From Pseudomonadota bacterium (lineage in GTDB: Bacteria > Chloroflexota > Ktedonobacteria > Ktedonobacterales > JADMIN01), in contig JAJPIU010000246.1 in the NCBI GenBank assembly GCA_021324535.1, forward strand, positions 1 to 39,520: 39,520 nt of DNA. Direction: 5' to 3'. Below, piece by piece: positions 26,730-36,895 of the stretch. Every line of letters begins with the position of its first letter. The stretch's first letter is position 1. The notes beneath the pieces were generated by a model. The model made no database searches. It was not told where the DNA came from and worked only from the letters and a program-made list of their open reading frames with translations. The position numbers were made by a program, and so were the translations under genes.

Positions 26730-27769
26730 TACGTGAGGCTATCGTGCAACTGGTGGCGGGTGGCTCACTCAGTGAGACCGAGGCCTCCGCCGCGATGGAA
26801 GAAATCATGACCGGCGTGGCCACGCCCTCGCAGCTTGGCGCGTTTCTCACTGCGTTGCGCCTGAAGGGCGAGACGGTGGACGAAGTAACCGGCATGGCGC
26901 GGGCGATGCGCGCACAGGCGGTGCATGTGCCCCTGGCAGAGGGCTTGCACGCGGTGGATACCTGTGGCACGGGCGGCGACGGCGCAGGCACATTCAATGT
27001 TTCGACGGCGGCAGGGCTGGTGGTGGCGAGCGAGGGTCAGCCGGTGGCCAAGCATGGCAACCGCGCCGCCAGCAGCAAATGTGGCAGTGCTGATGTGCTC
27101 GAGGCGCTTGGCGTGAAGCTTGAGCTAGGGCCGGAGCAAGTGGCTGAGAGCATCGAGCAGGTGAAGTTCGGTTTTATGTTTGCCCCCACCTACCACCCTG
27201 CGATGCGCTATGTCGGCCCCACCCGCCGCGAGATTGGTATTCGCACTGTCTTCAACATCCTCGGCCCGCTGACCAATCCCGCAGGCGCACGCTATCAGGT
27301 GCTTGGTGTGGCGGATGCGAAACTGCTCCCGTTGATGGCGGAGGCGCTGCTGCGGTTGGGCTGCATGCGTGCGCTGGTGGTTCATGGGATGGATGGCGTA
27401 GATGAACTCTCGCTCAGCGGGCCGACGCGCGTCTGCGAGGTCAACGGCGCAAAGGGAACGCTTCAGGAATACACCATCACACCGGAAAGCGTCAGGCTGC
27501 CTGAGCGGCCACGCGACGCAGTGCGCGGCGGCGACGCCCAGGCGAACGCGCAGACAATGCGCAATGTGCTGGGTGGGAGGGAAAGCGGCCCGATAGCCGA
27601 GATGGTGGCGCTCAACGCGGGCGCTGCGCTCTTCGTAACGAATCGCGCCGATACACTAGCCGACGGCGTGCGCCAGGCGCAGGCGACTTTGCACAGCGGG
27701 CGCGCATTGGTCACGCTGGATGCGCTCGTCACCACGACACAGGCGCTCGCAAGCGGCGGTGTCGCATAA
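26726..27769 (+). CDS. trpD: Anthranilate phosphoribosyltransferase
   Basis: '[54 protein letters not shown]'; ATGA overlap with trpG. Confidence 0.97.
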   Translation: MIREAIVQLVAGGSLSETEASAAMEEIMTGVATPSQLGAFLTALRLKGETVDEVTGMARAMRAQAVHVPLAEGLHAVDTCGTGGDGAGTFNVSTAAGLVVASEGQPVAKHGNRAASSKCGSADVLEALGVKLELGPEQVAESIEQVKFGFMFAPTYHPAMRYVGPTRREIGIRTVFNILGPLTNPAGARYQVLGVADAKLLPLMAEALLRLGCMRALVVHGMDGVDELSLSGPTRVCEVNGAKGTLQEYTITPESVRLPERPRDAVRGGDAQANAQTMRNVLGGRESGPIAEMVALNAGAALFVTNRADTLADGVRQAQATLHSGRALVTLDALVTTTQALASGGVA

Positions 27770-27812
27770 TGTGGGTATGAGTTCGGGCGGTATTTAGGAA
27801 ACAGGAGCAACC

Positions 27813-28775
27813 ATGTCGCATGTGATTGAGTTGACCGACGAGCAATACGAAGCCTACCCCTCCCCATACTTCATACTGTATGCAGTGGCCGATGGTGTGT
27901 ATGCCGCGATCAGCACGCCGGGGACTGGTACCCTGGGAAACGCGGGTATTGTCGATCTTGGCGACGCCACGCTGGTCTTTGATACCTTCATGTCTCTCTC
28001 GCCTGCGCGCGAACTACTTCGCGCTGCCGAGCGGCTGATCGACAAGCCGGTGAGATACGTCGTCAACAGCCACTACAACGCCGATCATATCAACGGCAAT
28101 CAGGTGTTTCCCGATGCGGTGATCATCAGCACCCAGGGCACACGCGACCTGATCGCCACACGCGGCATGAAAATCATGGAGGAGATGAGGGCGCACCCGG
28201 AATACCCGGATGAGATCGCGGCGCAACTGGCGCAGGCGCAGGACGAGCGTACACGCCGCAGCCTTGAGATCGATCTCGCTGATACACGGGCGCTCGCAGC
28301 CTCCCTGCCTGAACTCGAACTGCGCCTTCCCTCAATAACATTCGATGATCGGCTGGTCGTTCACGGGCTACACCGGACTGTGGAACTGCTGACATTTGGC
28401 GCTGGCCACACCGATAGCGACGGTTTCATGTTGATCCCTGATGTAAAGGTTGCTTTCCTGGGCGATTTGCTGTTCAACAAAGCGCACCCGTCGCTCTGGG
28501 CGGATCGCCCGGATGGCTGGATTGATACCTTATCTAAGATCGAGCGAATGGACATTGCGACCGTGATACCCGGCCACGGGCAGATAGGAACGCTTGCCGA
28601 TGTGTGGGCGCTGCGCGAGTATTGGGAAGAGATGCGTGCGTTGGCTGAGACGCTTGCGCAGCGTGGCGCCTCCGCCGATGAGATCGCAAAGACGCCTATC
28701 CCCGACGCCTACGCTGAATGGGAGTGGCCGGAAAACTATACACAGACGCTTGCAAAGCTGGCGCGCCATGACTGA
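27813..28775 (+). CDS. MBL-fold metallo-hydrolase (variant metal-binding motif HYNADH)
   Basis: 'VVNSHYNADHINGNQVFPDAVIIS', 'LLTFGAGHTDSDGFMLIPDVKVAFLGDLLF', 'VIPGHGQIG'; inserted between trpD and trpCF. Confidence 0.9.
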   Translation: MSHVIELTDEQYEAYPSPYFILYAVADGVYAAISTPGTGTLGNAGIVDLGDATLVFDTFMSLSPARELLRAAERLIDKPVRYVVNSHYNADHINGNQVFPDAVIISTQGTRDLIATRGMKIMEEMRAHPEYPDEIAAQLAQAQDERTRRSLEIDLADTRALAASLPELELRLPSITFDDRLVVHGLHRTVELLTFGAGHTDSDGFMLIPDVKVAFLGDLLFNKAHPSLWADRPDGWIDTLSKIERMDIATVIPGHGQIGTLADVWALREYWEEMRALAETLAQRGASADEIAKTPIPDAYAEWEWPENYTQTLAKLARHD

Positions 28776-30291
28776 AAAAGAAGTAACTGCGACAACTGAG
28801 ACATTTGCTGCGACATTCCTTGAGCGCATCGTCGTCGCCGCCCGCGAAGAGCTTGCCGTGCGTCAGGCGCAGACCCCGCTGGTCGAACTACACGCCAAAC
28901 TCAGCAATGCGCCCCCCCCACGCGATTTCGCGGCGGCGTTGCGGCAGGCGGGCGGCGCAGCGCGACTGATCGCCGAGATCAAATGCGCCTCACCCTCGAA
29001 GGGTGTGCTGGCCGAGACGTTCGATCCGGTGGCGCAGGCGCGCGCGTATGCGGCAGGCGGCGCGGCGGCGATCAGCGTCCTTACGGAACCGCGCTTCTTC
29101 CTGGGAGCGCTCGATCATCTGCGCGCTGTGCGGGCAGCGGTCAACGTTCCCGTCTTGCGCAAAGACTTCATTCTCGATCCCTATCAGATATACGAGGCGC
29201 GCGTGGCAGGCGCCGATGCCGTGTTGTTGATCTGTGCGCTGCTGGATGATCATCTACTGGCCGACCTGCTGGCGCTCACACAGAGCTTGGGCTTGGAGGC
29301 GCTGGTGGAGGCGCACAACGCCGATGAGACACGGCGTGCGGTCGCCCTGGGAGCCAGCGTGATCGGCGTCAACAGCCGTGATCTGCGCACATTCGCAGTA
29401 GATACCTCGCTGCCGCGTCGGTTGCGCGCGCTCGTCCCAACGGATCGCGTGTTTGTGGCAGAAAGCGGCGTGGCAAGTGTTTCCGACGCGGCGCACGCGC
29501 GCGCCTGGGGAGCCGACGCCATTCTGGTGGGCGAGGCGCTGATGCGCTCTGGCGATCCCGTCGCCTTCACACGTTTGTTGGCCACTGCGCCAGGAGGCGC
29601 CTCTGCTCATATCTTTGCCAGCGCCAACGGCCCCTTTGTGAAAATCTGTGGATTGGTGACGCCTGAACAGGCATTGGCCGTCGCCCAGGCAGGCGGCGAC
29701 GCCATCGGGCTAAACTTCTGGGCGCTGGCGCCTGCCCATCGTTGCGTCTCCGTCGCGCAGGCGCAAGAGATCGTCGCGGCGCTGCATAGCCTACCTCCAG
29801 ACATGCGGCGCCCGCTGGCCGTGGGACTCTTCGTCAACGAGGCCGGCGAGACCATCGCTCGAACGGCGCAGCAGGTGGGGTTGGACGCTATCCAGTTGAG
29901 TGGCGATGAGACGCCTGACGACTGCGCCATGGTGGCGGCCCTCACTGGCCTACCAATCATCAAATCCCTGCGTTTACGCGATGCTGCCGACATCGCCACA
30001 CTCGACACCTATGCGCTGGCTGGCGCGACGCTGCTGGTGGATGCGCCGATGTTGGCGGGCGGCTACGGTGGCGGCGGCAAACGGGGCGATTGGGCGCTGG
30101 CGCGCAAGGCGATCCAGCGGACGGGCTGGCCGATCATCCTGGCGGGTGGGTTGACGCCTGAGAACGTCGCTACGGCGCTGACCAGCGTGTATCCCCGTGG
30201 CGTTGACGTGAGCAGCGGCGTGGAGACAAACCAGGCAAAGGACAACGCGAAGATATGCGCGTTTATCGCAATGGCGAAAGGTCAAGCATGA
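28768..30291 (+). CDS. trpCF: Bifunctional indole-3-glycerol phosphate synthase / phosphoribosylanthranilate isomerase fusion
   Basis: TrpC: '[15 protein letters not shown]', '[29 protein letters not shown]', 'FVAESGVAS'. TrpF: '[28 protein letters not shown]', 'AGGLTPENV', 'GVDVSSGVE'. Start overlaps the MBL gene end. Confidence 0.95.
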   Translation: MTEKEVTATTETFAATFLERIVVAAREELAVRQAQTPLVELHAKLSNAPPPRDFAAALRQAGGAARLIAEIKCASPSKGVLAETFDPVAQARAYAAGGAAAISVLTEPRFFLGALDHLRAVRAAVNVPVLRKDFILDPYQIYEARVAGADAVLLICALLDDHLLADLLALTQSLGLEALVEAHNADETRRAVALGASVIGVNSRDLRTFAVDTSLPRRLRALVPTDRVFVAESGVASVSDAAHARAWGADAILVGEALMRSGDPVAFTRLLATAPGGASAHIFASANGPFVKICGLVTPEQALAVAQAGGDAIGLNFWALAPAHRCVSVAQAQEIVAALHSLPPDMRRPLAVGLFVNEAGETIARTAQQVGLDAIQLSGDETPDDCAMVAALTGLPIIKSLRLRDAADIATLDTYALAGATLLVDAPMLAGGYGGGGKRGDWALARKAIQRTGWPIILAGGLTPENVATALTSVYPRGVDVSSGVETNQAKDNAKICAFIAMAKGQA

Positions 30292-31514
30292 CGATCCATA
30301 TACCTGCCTACCGGCACGGTGTCTACCCCGACGCCAACGGGCGCTACGGCGAATTCGGCGGACGCTTCGCCCCCGAAAGCCTGATGGCCGCACTCAACGA
30401 GTTGGCGCTGGCCTACACTGCCGCCCGCGAAGACCCTACGTTTGAAGAGGAGCTTACCGCGCTTGAGCGAACATACACCGGACGCCCGACGCCGCTCTAC
30501 TACGCCGAGCGGCTCTCGCAGCGGGTGGGCGCGCGCGTCTACCTCAAACGCGAAGACCTCGCCCACACTGGCGCGCATAAAATCAACAACGCCGTGGGAC
30601 AGGGCTTGTTGGCGCAGCGCATGGGCAAGCAGCGCATCATTGCTGAGACGGGGGCCGGGCAGCATGGCGTCGCCACAGCCACCATCTGCGCCAAGCTAGG
30701 GCTGGAATGCGTCGTCTACATGGGCGAAGAAGACATCCGCCGCCAGTCGCTCAACGTCTTTCGGATGAAGCTGCTTGGCGCCGAGGTGCGGCCCGTCGCT
30801 AGCGGCAGCCGCACGCTCAAAGACGCCATCAACGAGGCCATGCGTGATTGGGTGACGAACGTCTCGACCACGCACTACCTGATCGGCTCCGCAGTCGGGC
30901 CGCATCCCTACCCGCAGATCGTGCGCGACTTCCAGTCGGTGATTGGACGTGAAGCGAGGGCGCAAACGTTTGACGCAGAGGAACGATTGCCCGATATGGT
31001 GATCGCCTGTGTTGGCGGCGGCAGCAACGCCATCGGCATGTTTCATCCCTTCGCCAATGATCCCGCTGTGCGACTGATCGGCGTAGAGGCGGGTGGCGCT
31101 GGTATCGAGACTGGCAGGCACGCCGCAACGCTGACCGGTGGCAGTCCGGGCGTCTTGCATGGCGCGCTGAGTTATCTGCTGCAAGACGACGACGGCCAGG
31201 TGATCGAGACGCGCAGCATCTCCGCTGGGTTGGATTATCCAGGTGTAGGGCCGGAACACAGCTATCTGAAGGCGACTGGAAGAGCAACCTATGTGACGGC
31301 GAATGACGATGCGGCGTTGAGCGCCTTCCAGGTATTGAGCCAGGAGGAAGGCATCATCCCCGCGCTGGAGTCGGCGCACGCAGTGGCGCATCTGCTGGCG
31401 CTTGGCGAACAGGGCGCGTTGCAGATCGATCAGATCGTCGTGATCTGCCTCTCAGGGCGTGGCGACAAGGACATCAACACCGTCGCCGACGCGCTTGGCG
31501 TGATGTTGAAGTAA
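30288..31514 (+). CDS. trpB: Tryptophan synthase beta subunit
   Basis: '[14 protein letters not shown]', '[21 protein letters not shown]', '[13 protein letters not shown]', '[11 protein letters not shown]'; ATGA overlap with trpCF. Confidence 0.98.
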   Translation: MTIHIPAYRHGVYPDANGRYGEFGGRFAPESLMAALNELALAYTAAREDPTFEEELTALERTYTGRPTPLYYAERLSQRVGARVYLKREDLAHTGAHKINNAVGQGLLAQRMGKQRIIAETGAGQHGVATATICAKLGLECVVYMGEEDIRRQSLNVFRMKLLGAEVRPVASGSRTLKDAINEAMRDWVTNVSTTHYLIGSAVGPHPYPQIVRDFQSVIGREARAQTFDAEERLPDMVIACVGGGSNAIGMFHPFANDPAVRLIGVEAGGAGIETGRHAATLTGGSPGVLHGALSYLLQDDDGQVIETRSISAGLDYPGVGPEHSYLKATGRATYVTANDDAALSAFQVLSQEEGIIPALESAHAVAHLLALGEQGALQIDQIVVICLSGRGDKDINTVADALGVMLK

Positions 31515-31539
31515 ACCTCTGAGCGAAGGAGCGCATTCC

Positions 31540-32364
31540 GTGACGAGAACTTTTCCACAGACTGAGCAGCCGCCCATCGCGGCGGCCTTCGCGCGCACCA
31601 AAGCTGCGCGGCGCATCGCGCTGATCCCCTACGTGATGGCTGGCTATCCCGACGAGGCGACGAGTGAGGCGCTGGCGATTGCGCTTGGCGAGGCGGGCGC
31701 CGACATCATCGAGATTGGCGTTCCGTTCTCCGATCCGCTGGCCGATGGCGCAACCATCCAGCATGCCAGCGAACACGCGCTGGCCAACGGGATGACGTTG
31801 CGTAAGGCGTTGGCGTTGGCGAGCCGTGTTTCTACACGCATCTCCACGCCGCTCGTTCTCATGGGCTATTACAATCCTATCCTTCGCTATGGGTTGGAGC
31901 GTTTCTGCTTAGATGCAGCGCAGGCAGGCATCGCTGGATTGATCATCCCCGATCTGCCGCCCGAAGAGGCTGAGACGCTACGCAGCGTAGCGGCAGACCA
32001 GGGCATCGAGCTGATTTTCCTGGTGACGCCCACCAGCACAGACGCGCGCATCGCCCAAGCCGCGCAGATGGCTGAGAGGACAGGTGGCGGCTTTCTCTAT
32101 TGCGTCTCGCTCAGCGGAGTGACGGGAGCGCGTGACCGCTTGCCCGATGAGTTGCCAGCGTTCATCGCGCGTGTGCGTGCGCAGACGGCGCTGCCGCTTG
32201 CGGTGGGTTTTGGCGTCTCGCGGGCGGAACACGTCGCGGAGATTGCGCAGTTCGCCGATGGCGCGGTGGTCGCCAGCGCGCTGCTCAACGCTGTGGACGC
32301 CGCGCCGCCGGAGGAGCGCGTGGCGGCGGGCGGCGCCTTCTTACATGGGCTGCGTGGGGGTTGA
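31540..32364 (+). CDS. trpA: Tryptophan synthase alpha subunit (GTG start)
   Basis: 'YVMAGYPD', 'DIIEIGVPFSDPLADGATIQ', 'GLIIPDLPPEEAE', 'VGFGVSRAEHV'. Confidence 0.97.
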   Translation: MTRTFPQTEQPPIAAAFARTKAARRIALIPYVMAGYPDEATSEALAIALGEAGADIIEIGVPFSDPLADGATIQHASEHALANGMTLRKALALASRVSTRISTPLVLMGYYNPILRYGLERFCLDAAQAGIAGLIIPDLPPEEAETLRSVAADQGIELIFLVTPTSTDARIAQAAQMAERTGGGFLYCVSLSGVTGARDRLPDELPAFIARVRAQTALPLAVGFGVSRAEHVAEIAQFADGAVVASALLNAVDAAPPEERVAAGGAFLHGLRGG

Positions 32365-32382
32365 GGATTGCCTGCTCACGCC

Positions 32383-33162
32383 CTACTGAAAATCGTCTCG
32401 CCGCCAGCGCCCCAGCCACCCCATTGCCTGCGCCACAAGCGCCTGGTGCGCCGGATCGTTCATCCAGCGGCTCACGCCGGAGGGATGGGGCAACGGCAAC
32501 AGACGCGCATAGGCTACATCGGCATTGGTGGTATGCGAGGCAATTGACGATTCAGCCTCCTCATCGGAAGGAGCGATCTCCACCGGCCCCTCTGGTGTGG
32601 AGAGATAGGCGCGACCAACCACATCGTCGAGTTTCTGCGTGCCCAGGAACGCCGTGATTGCCATGCCGCCGACCAGCAAGATTGCCGCAGGGCGTACCAG
32701 TTCGAGTTCGCGTAGCAAGAAGGGGCTGCACAGCGCAAGCTCCGGCGCCGAGGGTTTGCGATCGCCATCGCCGCGTGGGTTACGTCCAGGATCACACTTG
32801 GTCATTGCCGAAAGGTAGGCCTCGCTGCGCAGCGCGCCCGGTTCGTAACCGGCCATTGTCAGCCAGCGATCCAGCGTCTTGCCGCCTGGGCCACTGAATG
32901 GCTCACCGCGCTCGACCGAGAGATGTCCCGGCGCCTGGCCGATCAGCATCACCCGATTGCCAATGCGCCCGCGATAGCCCGCCACCCCCGACGCCTGTGC
33001 CAGGTAGCCGGCGAGAACACACTGTTCGCAGGCGCGCATCTCCGCATGCAGTATGGCAAGGTCGCGCTCACGTTCGGCGCGCCGTTCGTCCGGGGGCAGT
33101 GGAGGCAGCGCGACGATCAAGGGGAGTGGCGCGCGGGTGGAGGGCGCGTGCATACTTGCCAT
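32383..33162 (-). CDS. Uracil-DNA glycosylase superfamily protein, probably 4Fe-4S type
   Basis: 'VMLIGQAPGHLSVERGEPFSGPGGKTLDRWL', 'LPHPSGVSRW', Cys spacing CEQC...C...C. Confidence 0.88.
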   Translation of the reverse strand: MASMHAPSTRAPLPLIVALPPLPPDERRAERERDLAILHAEMRACEQCVLAGYLAQASGVAGYRGRIGNRVMLIGQAPGHLSVERGEPFSGPGGKTLDRWLTMAGYEPGALRSEAYLSAMTKCDPGRNPRGDGDRKPSAPELALCSPFLLRELELVRPAAILLVGGMAITAFLGTQKLDDVVGRAYLSTPEGPVEIAPSDEEAESSIASHTTNADVAYARLLPLPHPSGVSRWMNDPAHQALVAQAMGWLGRWRRDDFQ

Positions 33163-33812
33163 TAGCTTGCGCGCCCATCGGCAAGCGTTCCGGTTTTGCC
33201 TGCGCCGTGTATGCTGTTCGCTTCGTTCGCGCCATTGGCCGCCTGTGGCTTACTCAGGCCGTTTGCGCCGTTTGTGTCGCTTATGGGGGAATGTGAATCG
33301 GCAAGCCTCAGATGATCGGGTGTTTCGAAGGGGGCATACACACCATACCTGGCGCGATAATACAGCAGCGGATTCTGCTCCGATCCATTGAGCGCCACTA
33401 CCTCGCCAACGAAGATGCTGTGGTCGCCTCCGGGGAAAACATCTACCAGTCGACACTCGACATATCCAAGCGATTCATCGAAGATTGGCGCGCCTGTCAC
33501 CCCAGGATGGTAGCGCACGCCGTAGAACTCTTTATCGCGCCTTTCACTGCGCACGGCAAAGCCTGTTGCCAGGTCGCGCTGATCCTCGGTCAGCAGATTC
33601 GCTGCGAAATAGCCTGCCTGCCGGATGGAGTCGTGAATATAGGAGTTGCAATCAATACAGACCAACACGAGCGGAGGATTGAGCGAGAGCGACGAGAGGG
33701 CGTTGACGGTGATGCCCAAAGGATGACCATCGCGCATGGTTGTCACAACGGCGACACCCGTGGCGAAGCGGCCCAACACCGCACGAAAATCAGCTTCACG
33801 AACGCTCATCAC
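33162..33812 (-). CDS. Flavin reductase-like, FMN-binding split-barrel protein
   Basis: 'FRAVLGRFATGVAVVTTMRDGHPLGITVNALSSLSLNPPLVLVCID'; TAATG stop/start overlap with the downstream UDG gene. Confidence 0.92.
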   Translation of the reverse strand: MMSVREADFRAVLGRFATGVAVVTTMRDGHPLGITVNALSSLSLNPPLVLVCIDCNSYIHDSIRQAGYFAANLLTEDQRDLATGFAVRSERRDKEFYGVRYHPGVTGAPIFDESLGYVECRLVDVFPGGDHSIFVGEVVALNGSEQNPLLYYRARYGVYAPFETPDHLRLADSHSPISDTNGANGLSKPQAANGANEANSIHGAGKTGTLADGRAS

Positions 33813-33930
33813 AACATCCTCACATCCTATGCTTCTTCACATGAAGTATAGTGTTACGCAGGGCGTTGGCGCAACCGTTGAGGCGTCGCCCTGATCGAAT
33901 GGACAGCCTGATCTTTGAAGGAGGCGCATC

Positions 33931-35244
33931 ATGCTCGCCACCCAGAAGGCGCTCGAAGAACTGGCGCGCAAACGCGATCAGCTCAGGGCATATCAAAGCC
34001 AGCACGGCGCAGGATTGAGCGCCTATCGTGAACTACTCGGCTCCCTGCGCGATCGTTTCCCCGACGCTGGCGCGCTCAACGCCGCGCTTGACGCCATTGC
34101 CAGCACAGGTGAAACACAGATCGGCGCCCGCCCCACCGCCGAATACGGCGCTTGGCGCAGCCAACATGCCAATGCGCTGCCAGTGTTTCCCTTCGCGCAC
34201 GACTTCGCTCACCACGAGGAGGCGCGCGCCTGGGCCGAACTTCTGCGCGGTGTGACCACCTTTGCCGTGGATGGTAGTCAGCTTCCGCCCTGGCGCGACG
34301 CCTCCGTGCCGCTGGCGCTCATTCAGGTCGCTCTCTTCGAGAACCCCCACCAGCCGCCCGCGCCCTACATCAAAGATGCGACGGTGACGCTGCTCTCGCC
34401 GGAGGAGCTGGTGAGCGCCGAGCCGGACGAGGCGGACGCGCGTTCAGGGGAAGACTATGGCTATTCGGAGCGCATCACCCATCTGCGGCGCTACGAGCTT
34501 GAGATTGAGCTGATCGTTGCGCGGATGGCGGCGCTGGCGGCGAAAGGTATCCAGCGGGAGCGCGTGGTCGCCTTCTATGATGGCAGCCTGATCCCCTCGT
34601 TCGCGCTCAAAGCGCCGCCCGCCTATCGCAATCGCTATGCGCGGGCGGCCCGCAGCCTGTTATCGGCTTCGGCGCGCCATCGTATCCCGCTGATTGGCTA
34701 TATTGATACCAGCTATGCGCGCGACATCCTGACGATGCTTGCGGCGTTGGGGGATGGGCGACAAATGGCAGGCAAACAGCCGTTGCCTGGCAAGGCGGAG
34801 TCGCGTAGCCTGCGCGATGCGTTGCTCTGGCATGGGTGGCTGCGCTGGGGCGACCGCACACCCGCGTTTCGCTCTGCGCGCTATGACCTTGCTCGATTGA
34901 GCCAGGCGGAGCCGAATCAGAGCGACGATGATGAGGCAAACCGGGCGACCGAGGTGGCGTTTGTCTACCTACAAACCGCGCTGGATCGTCCACCCGCGCG
35001 CCTTGAGTTTCCGCTGTGGATGCTCGACGAGGGACTGCTGGAACACGTCATGGACGTGACGCGCGCCGAGGTAATCGCCGGAGGTGGGTATCCGTATCCC
35101 ATCGAGGCGGCTGACGCGACAGCGGTGATCTCTGCGGTGGATCGCGCGCAGTTCTATGCTCTGTTCCAGGAGTTCGCCGAACACGAAGGACTGCAATTTA
35201 GCTTCTCGCGCAAGGCGCTGAGCAAGAGCCGCCGCAGACTGTAA
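33931..35244 (+). CDS. nurA: NurA-domain nuclease
   Basis: 'FAVDGSQLPPWRDASVPLALIQVALFEN', 'VVAFYDGSLI', 'IPLIGYIDTSYARDILTML'. Confidence 0.8.
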   Translation: MLATQKALEELARKRDQLRAYQSQHGAGLSAYRELLGSLRDRFPDAGALNAALDAIASTGETQIGARPTAEYGAWRSQHANALPVFPFAHDFAHHEEARAWAELLRGVTTFAVDGSQLPPWRDASVPLALIQVALFENPHQPPAPYIKDATVTLLSPEELVSAEPDEADARSGEDYGYSERITHLRRYELEIELIVARMAALAAKGIQRERVVAFYDGSLIPSFALKAPPAYRNRYARAARSLLSASARHRIPLIGYIDTSYARDILTMLAALGDGRQMAGKQPLPGKAESRSLRDALLWHGWLRWGDRTPAFRSARYDLARLSQAEPNQSDDDEANRATEVAFVYLQTALDRPPARLEFPLWMLDEGLLEHVMDVTRAEVIAGGGYPYPIEAADATAVISAVDRAQFYALFQEFAEHEGLQFSFSRKALSKSRRRL

Positions 35245-35333
35245 CCTGCCCCCTCCCAGAGATGGGAAGACGGAGGCAGATCTACCCCCCTGGCTCCCTT
35301 CCCCACACAGGAAGGGAAAGGAGGAATATCAAG

Positions 35334-36173
35334 ATGAGCGCAGTGATCCTCGATGGCAACGAACTGGCCAGCGCCTTACGGGCGGAGCTGGCGAAACAGG
35401 CGAAACAGGTGGCGCAGGCGCGTGGCCGTCCGGCGCAGCTTGTTCTTGCCCAAGCTGGGGAGAATCCCACAGCGTCGTACTACGCGACGCAGGTCATGCG
35501 TTCGTGCGAGCGGATCGGCGTCGCATGCAGCGTGCGCCGGTTCCCTGCTGATACCAGCGAAACGGCTTTGCGGGCAGCCATCGCCGCATTGAGCGCCCGC
35601 GCCGATGTGGATGGTGTGACATTGCTCTTGCCGCTGCCACGGCATATCCGACAGCGCGTGGTGATGGAGGCGCTCAGCCCGGAGAAAGATGTGGACGGTC
35701 TGGGGCCACGCAACGCCGGGCGGCTGATGTTGGGCTTTCCGGGCTTTGTCCCCAGCACAGCCGACGCCGCGCTTGAACTCTTGCGTCACGCGGGGATCAC
35801 GCTTCAAGGGAAAAATGCGATTGTGCTTGGCCGGAGCAATGTGGGTGGGAAGCCGGCGGCGCTGCTCTTCCTACGGGAGAACGCGACGGTGACGCTCTGC
35901 CACTCGCGCACGCGCAATCTGGCGGAGATCACGCGCCAGGGGGAAATTATCTTCGCCAGCATGGGGCGCCCACGCATCATCACGGGAGCGATGCTGCAGC
36001 CGGGCGCCGTCGTGCTGGACGCAGGCATGACCAGCGTAGCCGGACGCATCCTGGGCGATGTGGACGAAGCCTCGGCGCGCGAGGTAGCTGGCTATCTCAC
36101 GCCCACGCCGGGGGGACTTGGCCCGCTCACCAACCTGATGCTGATTCGCCACACGCTGGTCGGCCCGTCGTAG
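35334..36173 (+). CDS. FolD-family protein (methylenetetrahydrofolate dehydrogenase/cyclohydrolase homolog) with catalytic substitutions
   Basis: 'VILDGNELASALRAEL', 'AGENPTASYYATQVMRSCERIGV', 'DGVTLLLPLPRHI', 'SPEKDVDGLGPRNAGRL', 'VLGRSNVGGKPAA', 'TPGGLGPLTNLML'. Confidence 0.93.
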   Translation: MSAVILDGNELASALRAELAKQAKQVAQARGRPAQLVLAQAGENPTASYYATQVMRSCERIGVACSVRRFPADTSETALRAAIAALSARADVDGVTLLLPLPRHIRQRVVMEALSPEKDVDGLGPRNAGRLMLGFPGFVPSTADAALELLRHAGITLQGKNAIVLGRSNVGGKPAALLFLRENATVTLCHSRTRNLAEITRQGEIIFASMGRPRIITGAMLQPGAVVLDAGMTSVAGRILGDVDEASAREVAGYLTPTPGGLGPLTNLMLIRHTLVGPS

Positions 36174-36204
36174 GTAGTAAAAACAGGCGATCAATAAACT
36201 ATGC

Positions 36205-36210
36205 TATACT
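36205..36210 (+). promoter_or_regulatory. Candidate extended -10 (TGCTATACT) ahead of the antitoxin-like gene
   Basis: Direct reading; no good -35 recognised. Confidence 0.4.
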
Positions 36211-36272
36211 TGTTGGGAAGCTAACTGAAAGGGAGCCAGATATATCTCACATGGCGCTCTGGGAGGTTTCTT

Positions 36273-36503
36273 ATGATAGATGCGCTCAAACGGGCATTTG
36301 ACCTTGCCGCCCAACAGTCCGATGAAGAACAGGCGGCGCTCGCTGCGCTGCTTCTTGAACGGATAGACGCCGACGCGAAGTGGGAAGCGTTGCTTAACGA
36401 TCCGCTCACACCTCAGGCGCTCGCTCTGCTCGCCGCAGAAGCGTTTGCCGAGGATGACGCTGGTCTGTCTGAGGAAATCAAAGGGGATAGTTTTCTCTCA
36501 TGA
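36273..36503 (+). CDS. Small antitoxin-like protein
   Basis: 76 aa, 'QSDEEQAALAALLLERIDADAKWEALL' resembles small TA antitoxin components; ATGA-coupled to the next (toxin-like) frame. Confidence 0.6.
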   Translation: MIDALKRAFDLAAQQSDEEQAALAALLLERIDADAKWEALLNDPLTPQALALLAAEAFAEDDAGLSEEIKGDSFLS

Positions 36504-36804
36504 TAGCGCCGAAGCTTCCCTCTAAGCGCGCCTCGTCTTTCAAGAAGCTCTATGCGCAATTGCCAGAAAGCATCCAGCAAGAGGCTGATGAAGACTATAG
36601 GCAATTCAAGATTGACCCTGACCATCCAGGCTTGAATTTCAAGCAGATTGTTGGCATCTACTATTCAGCTCAGCGCGTATTGGTCAGGGTCATCGCGCAA
36701 TGGCTGCGCTCCGTAAAGGCTATTGGTTGTGGTTCTGGATCGGGCCACACGCAGAGTATGATCATTTTCTCGACCAATTGCGGCTCGGACGCCAAGGTAT
36801 TTGA
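36500..36804 (+). pseudogene. RelE/ParE-like toxin gene with a frameshift
   Basis: Frame 1 'SFKKLYAQLPESIQQEADEDYRQFKIDPDHPGLNFKQIVGIYYSA' continues in another frame as 'IGQGHRAMAALRKGYWLWFWIGPHAEYDHFLDQLRLGRQGI*'. Confidence 0.8.
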
Positions 36805-36895
36805 TTCTGGAATACGCTGGTCGTCGGCGCGTCGTAGAAACACAGAAAGTAGGCAAGTGGCGCGCCGTATTATACATTGGGAGAAACGGCGCCGC

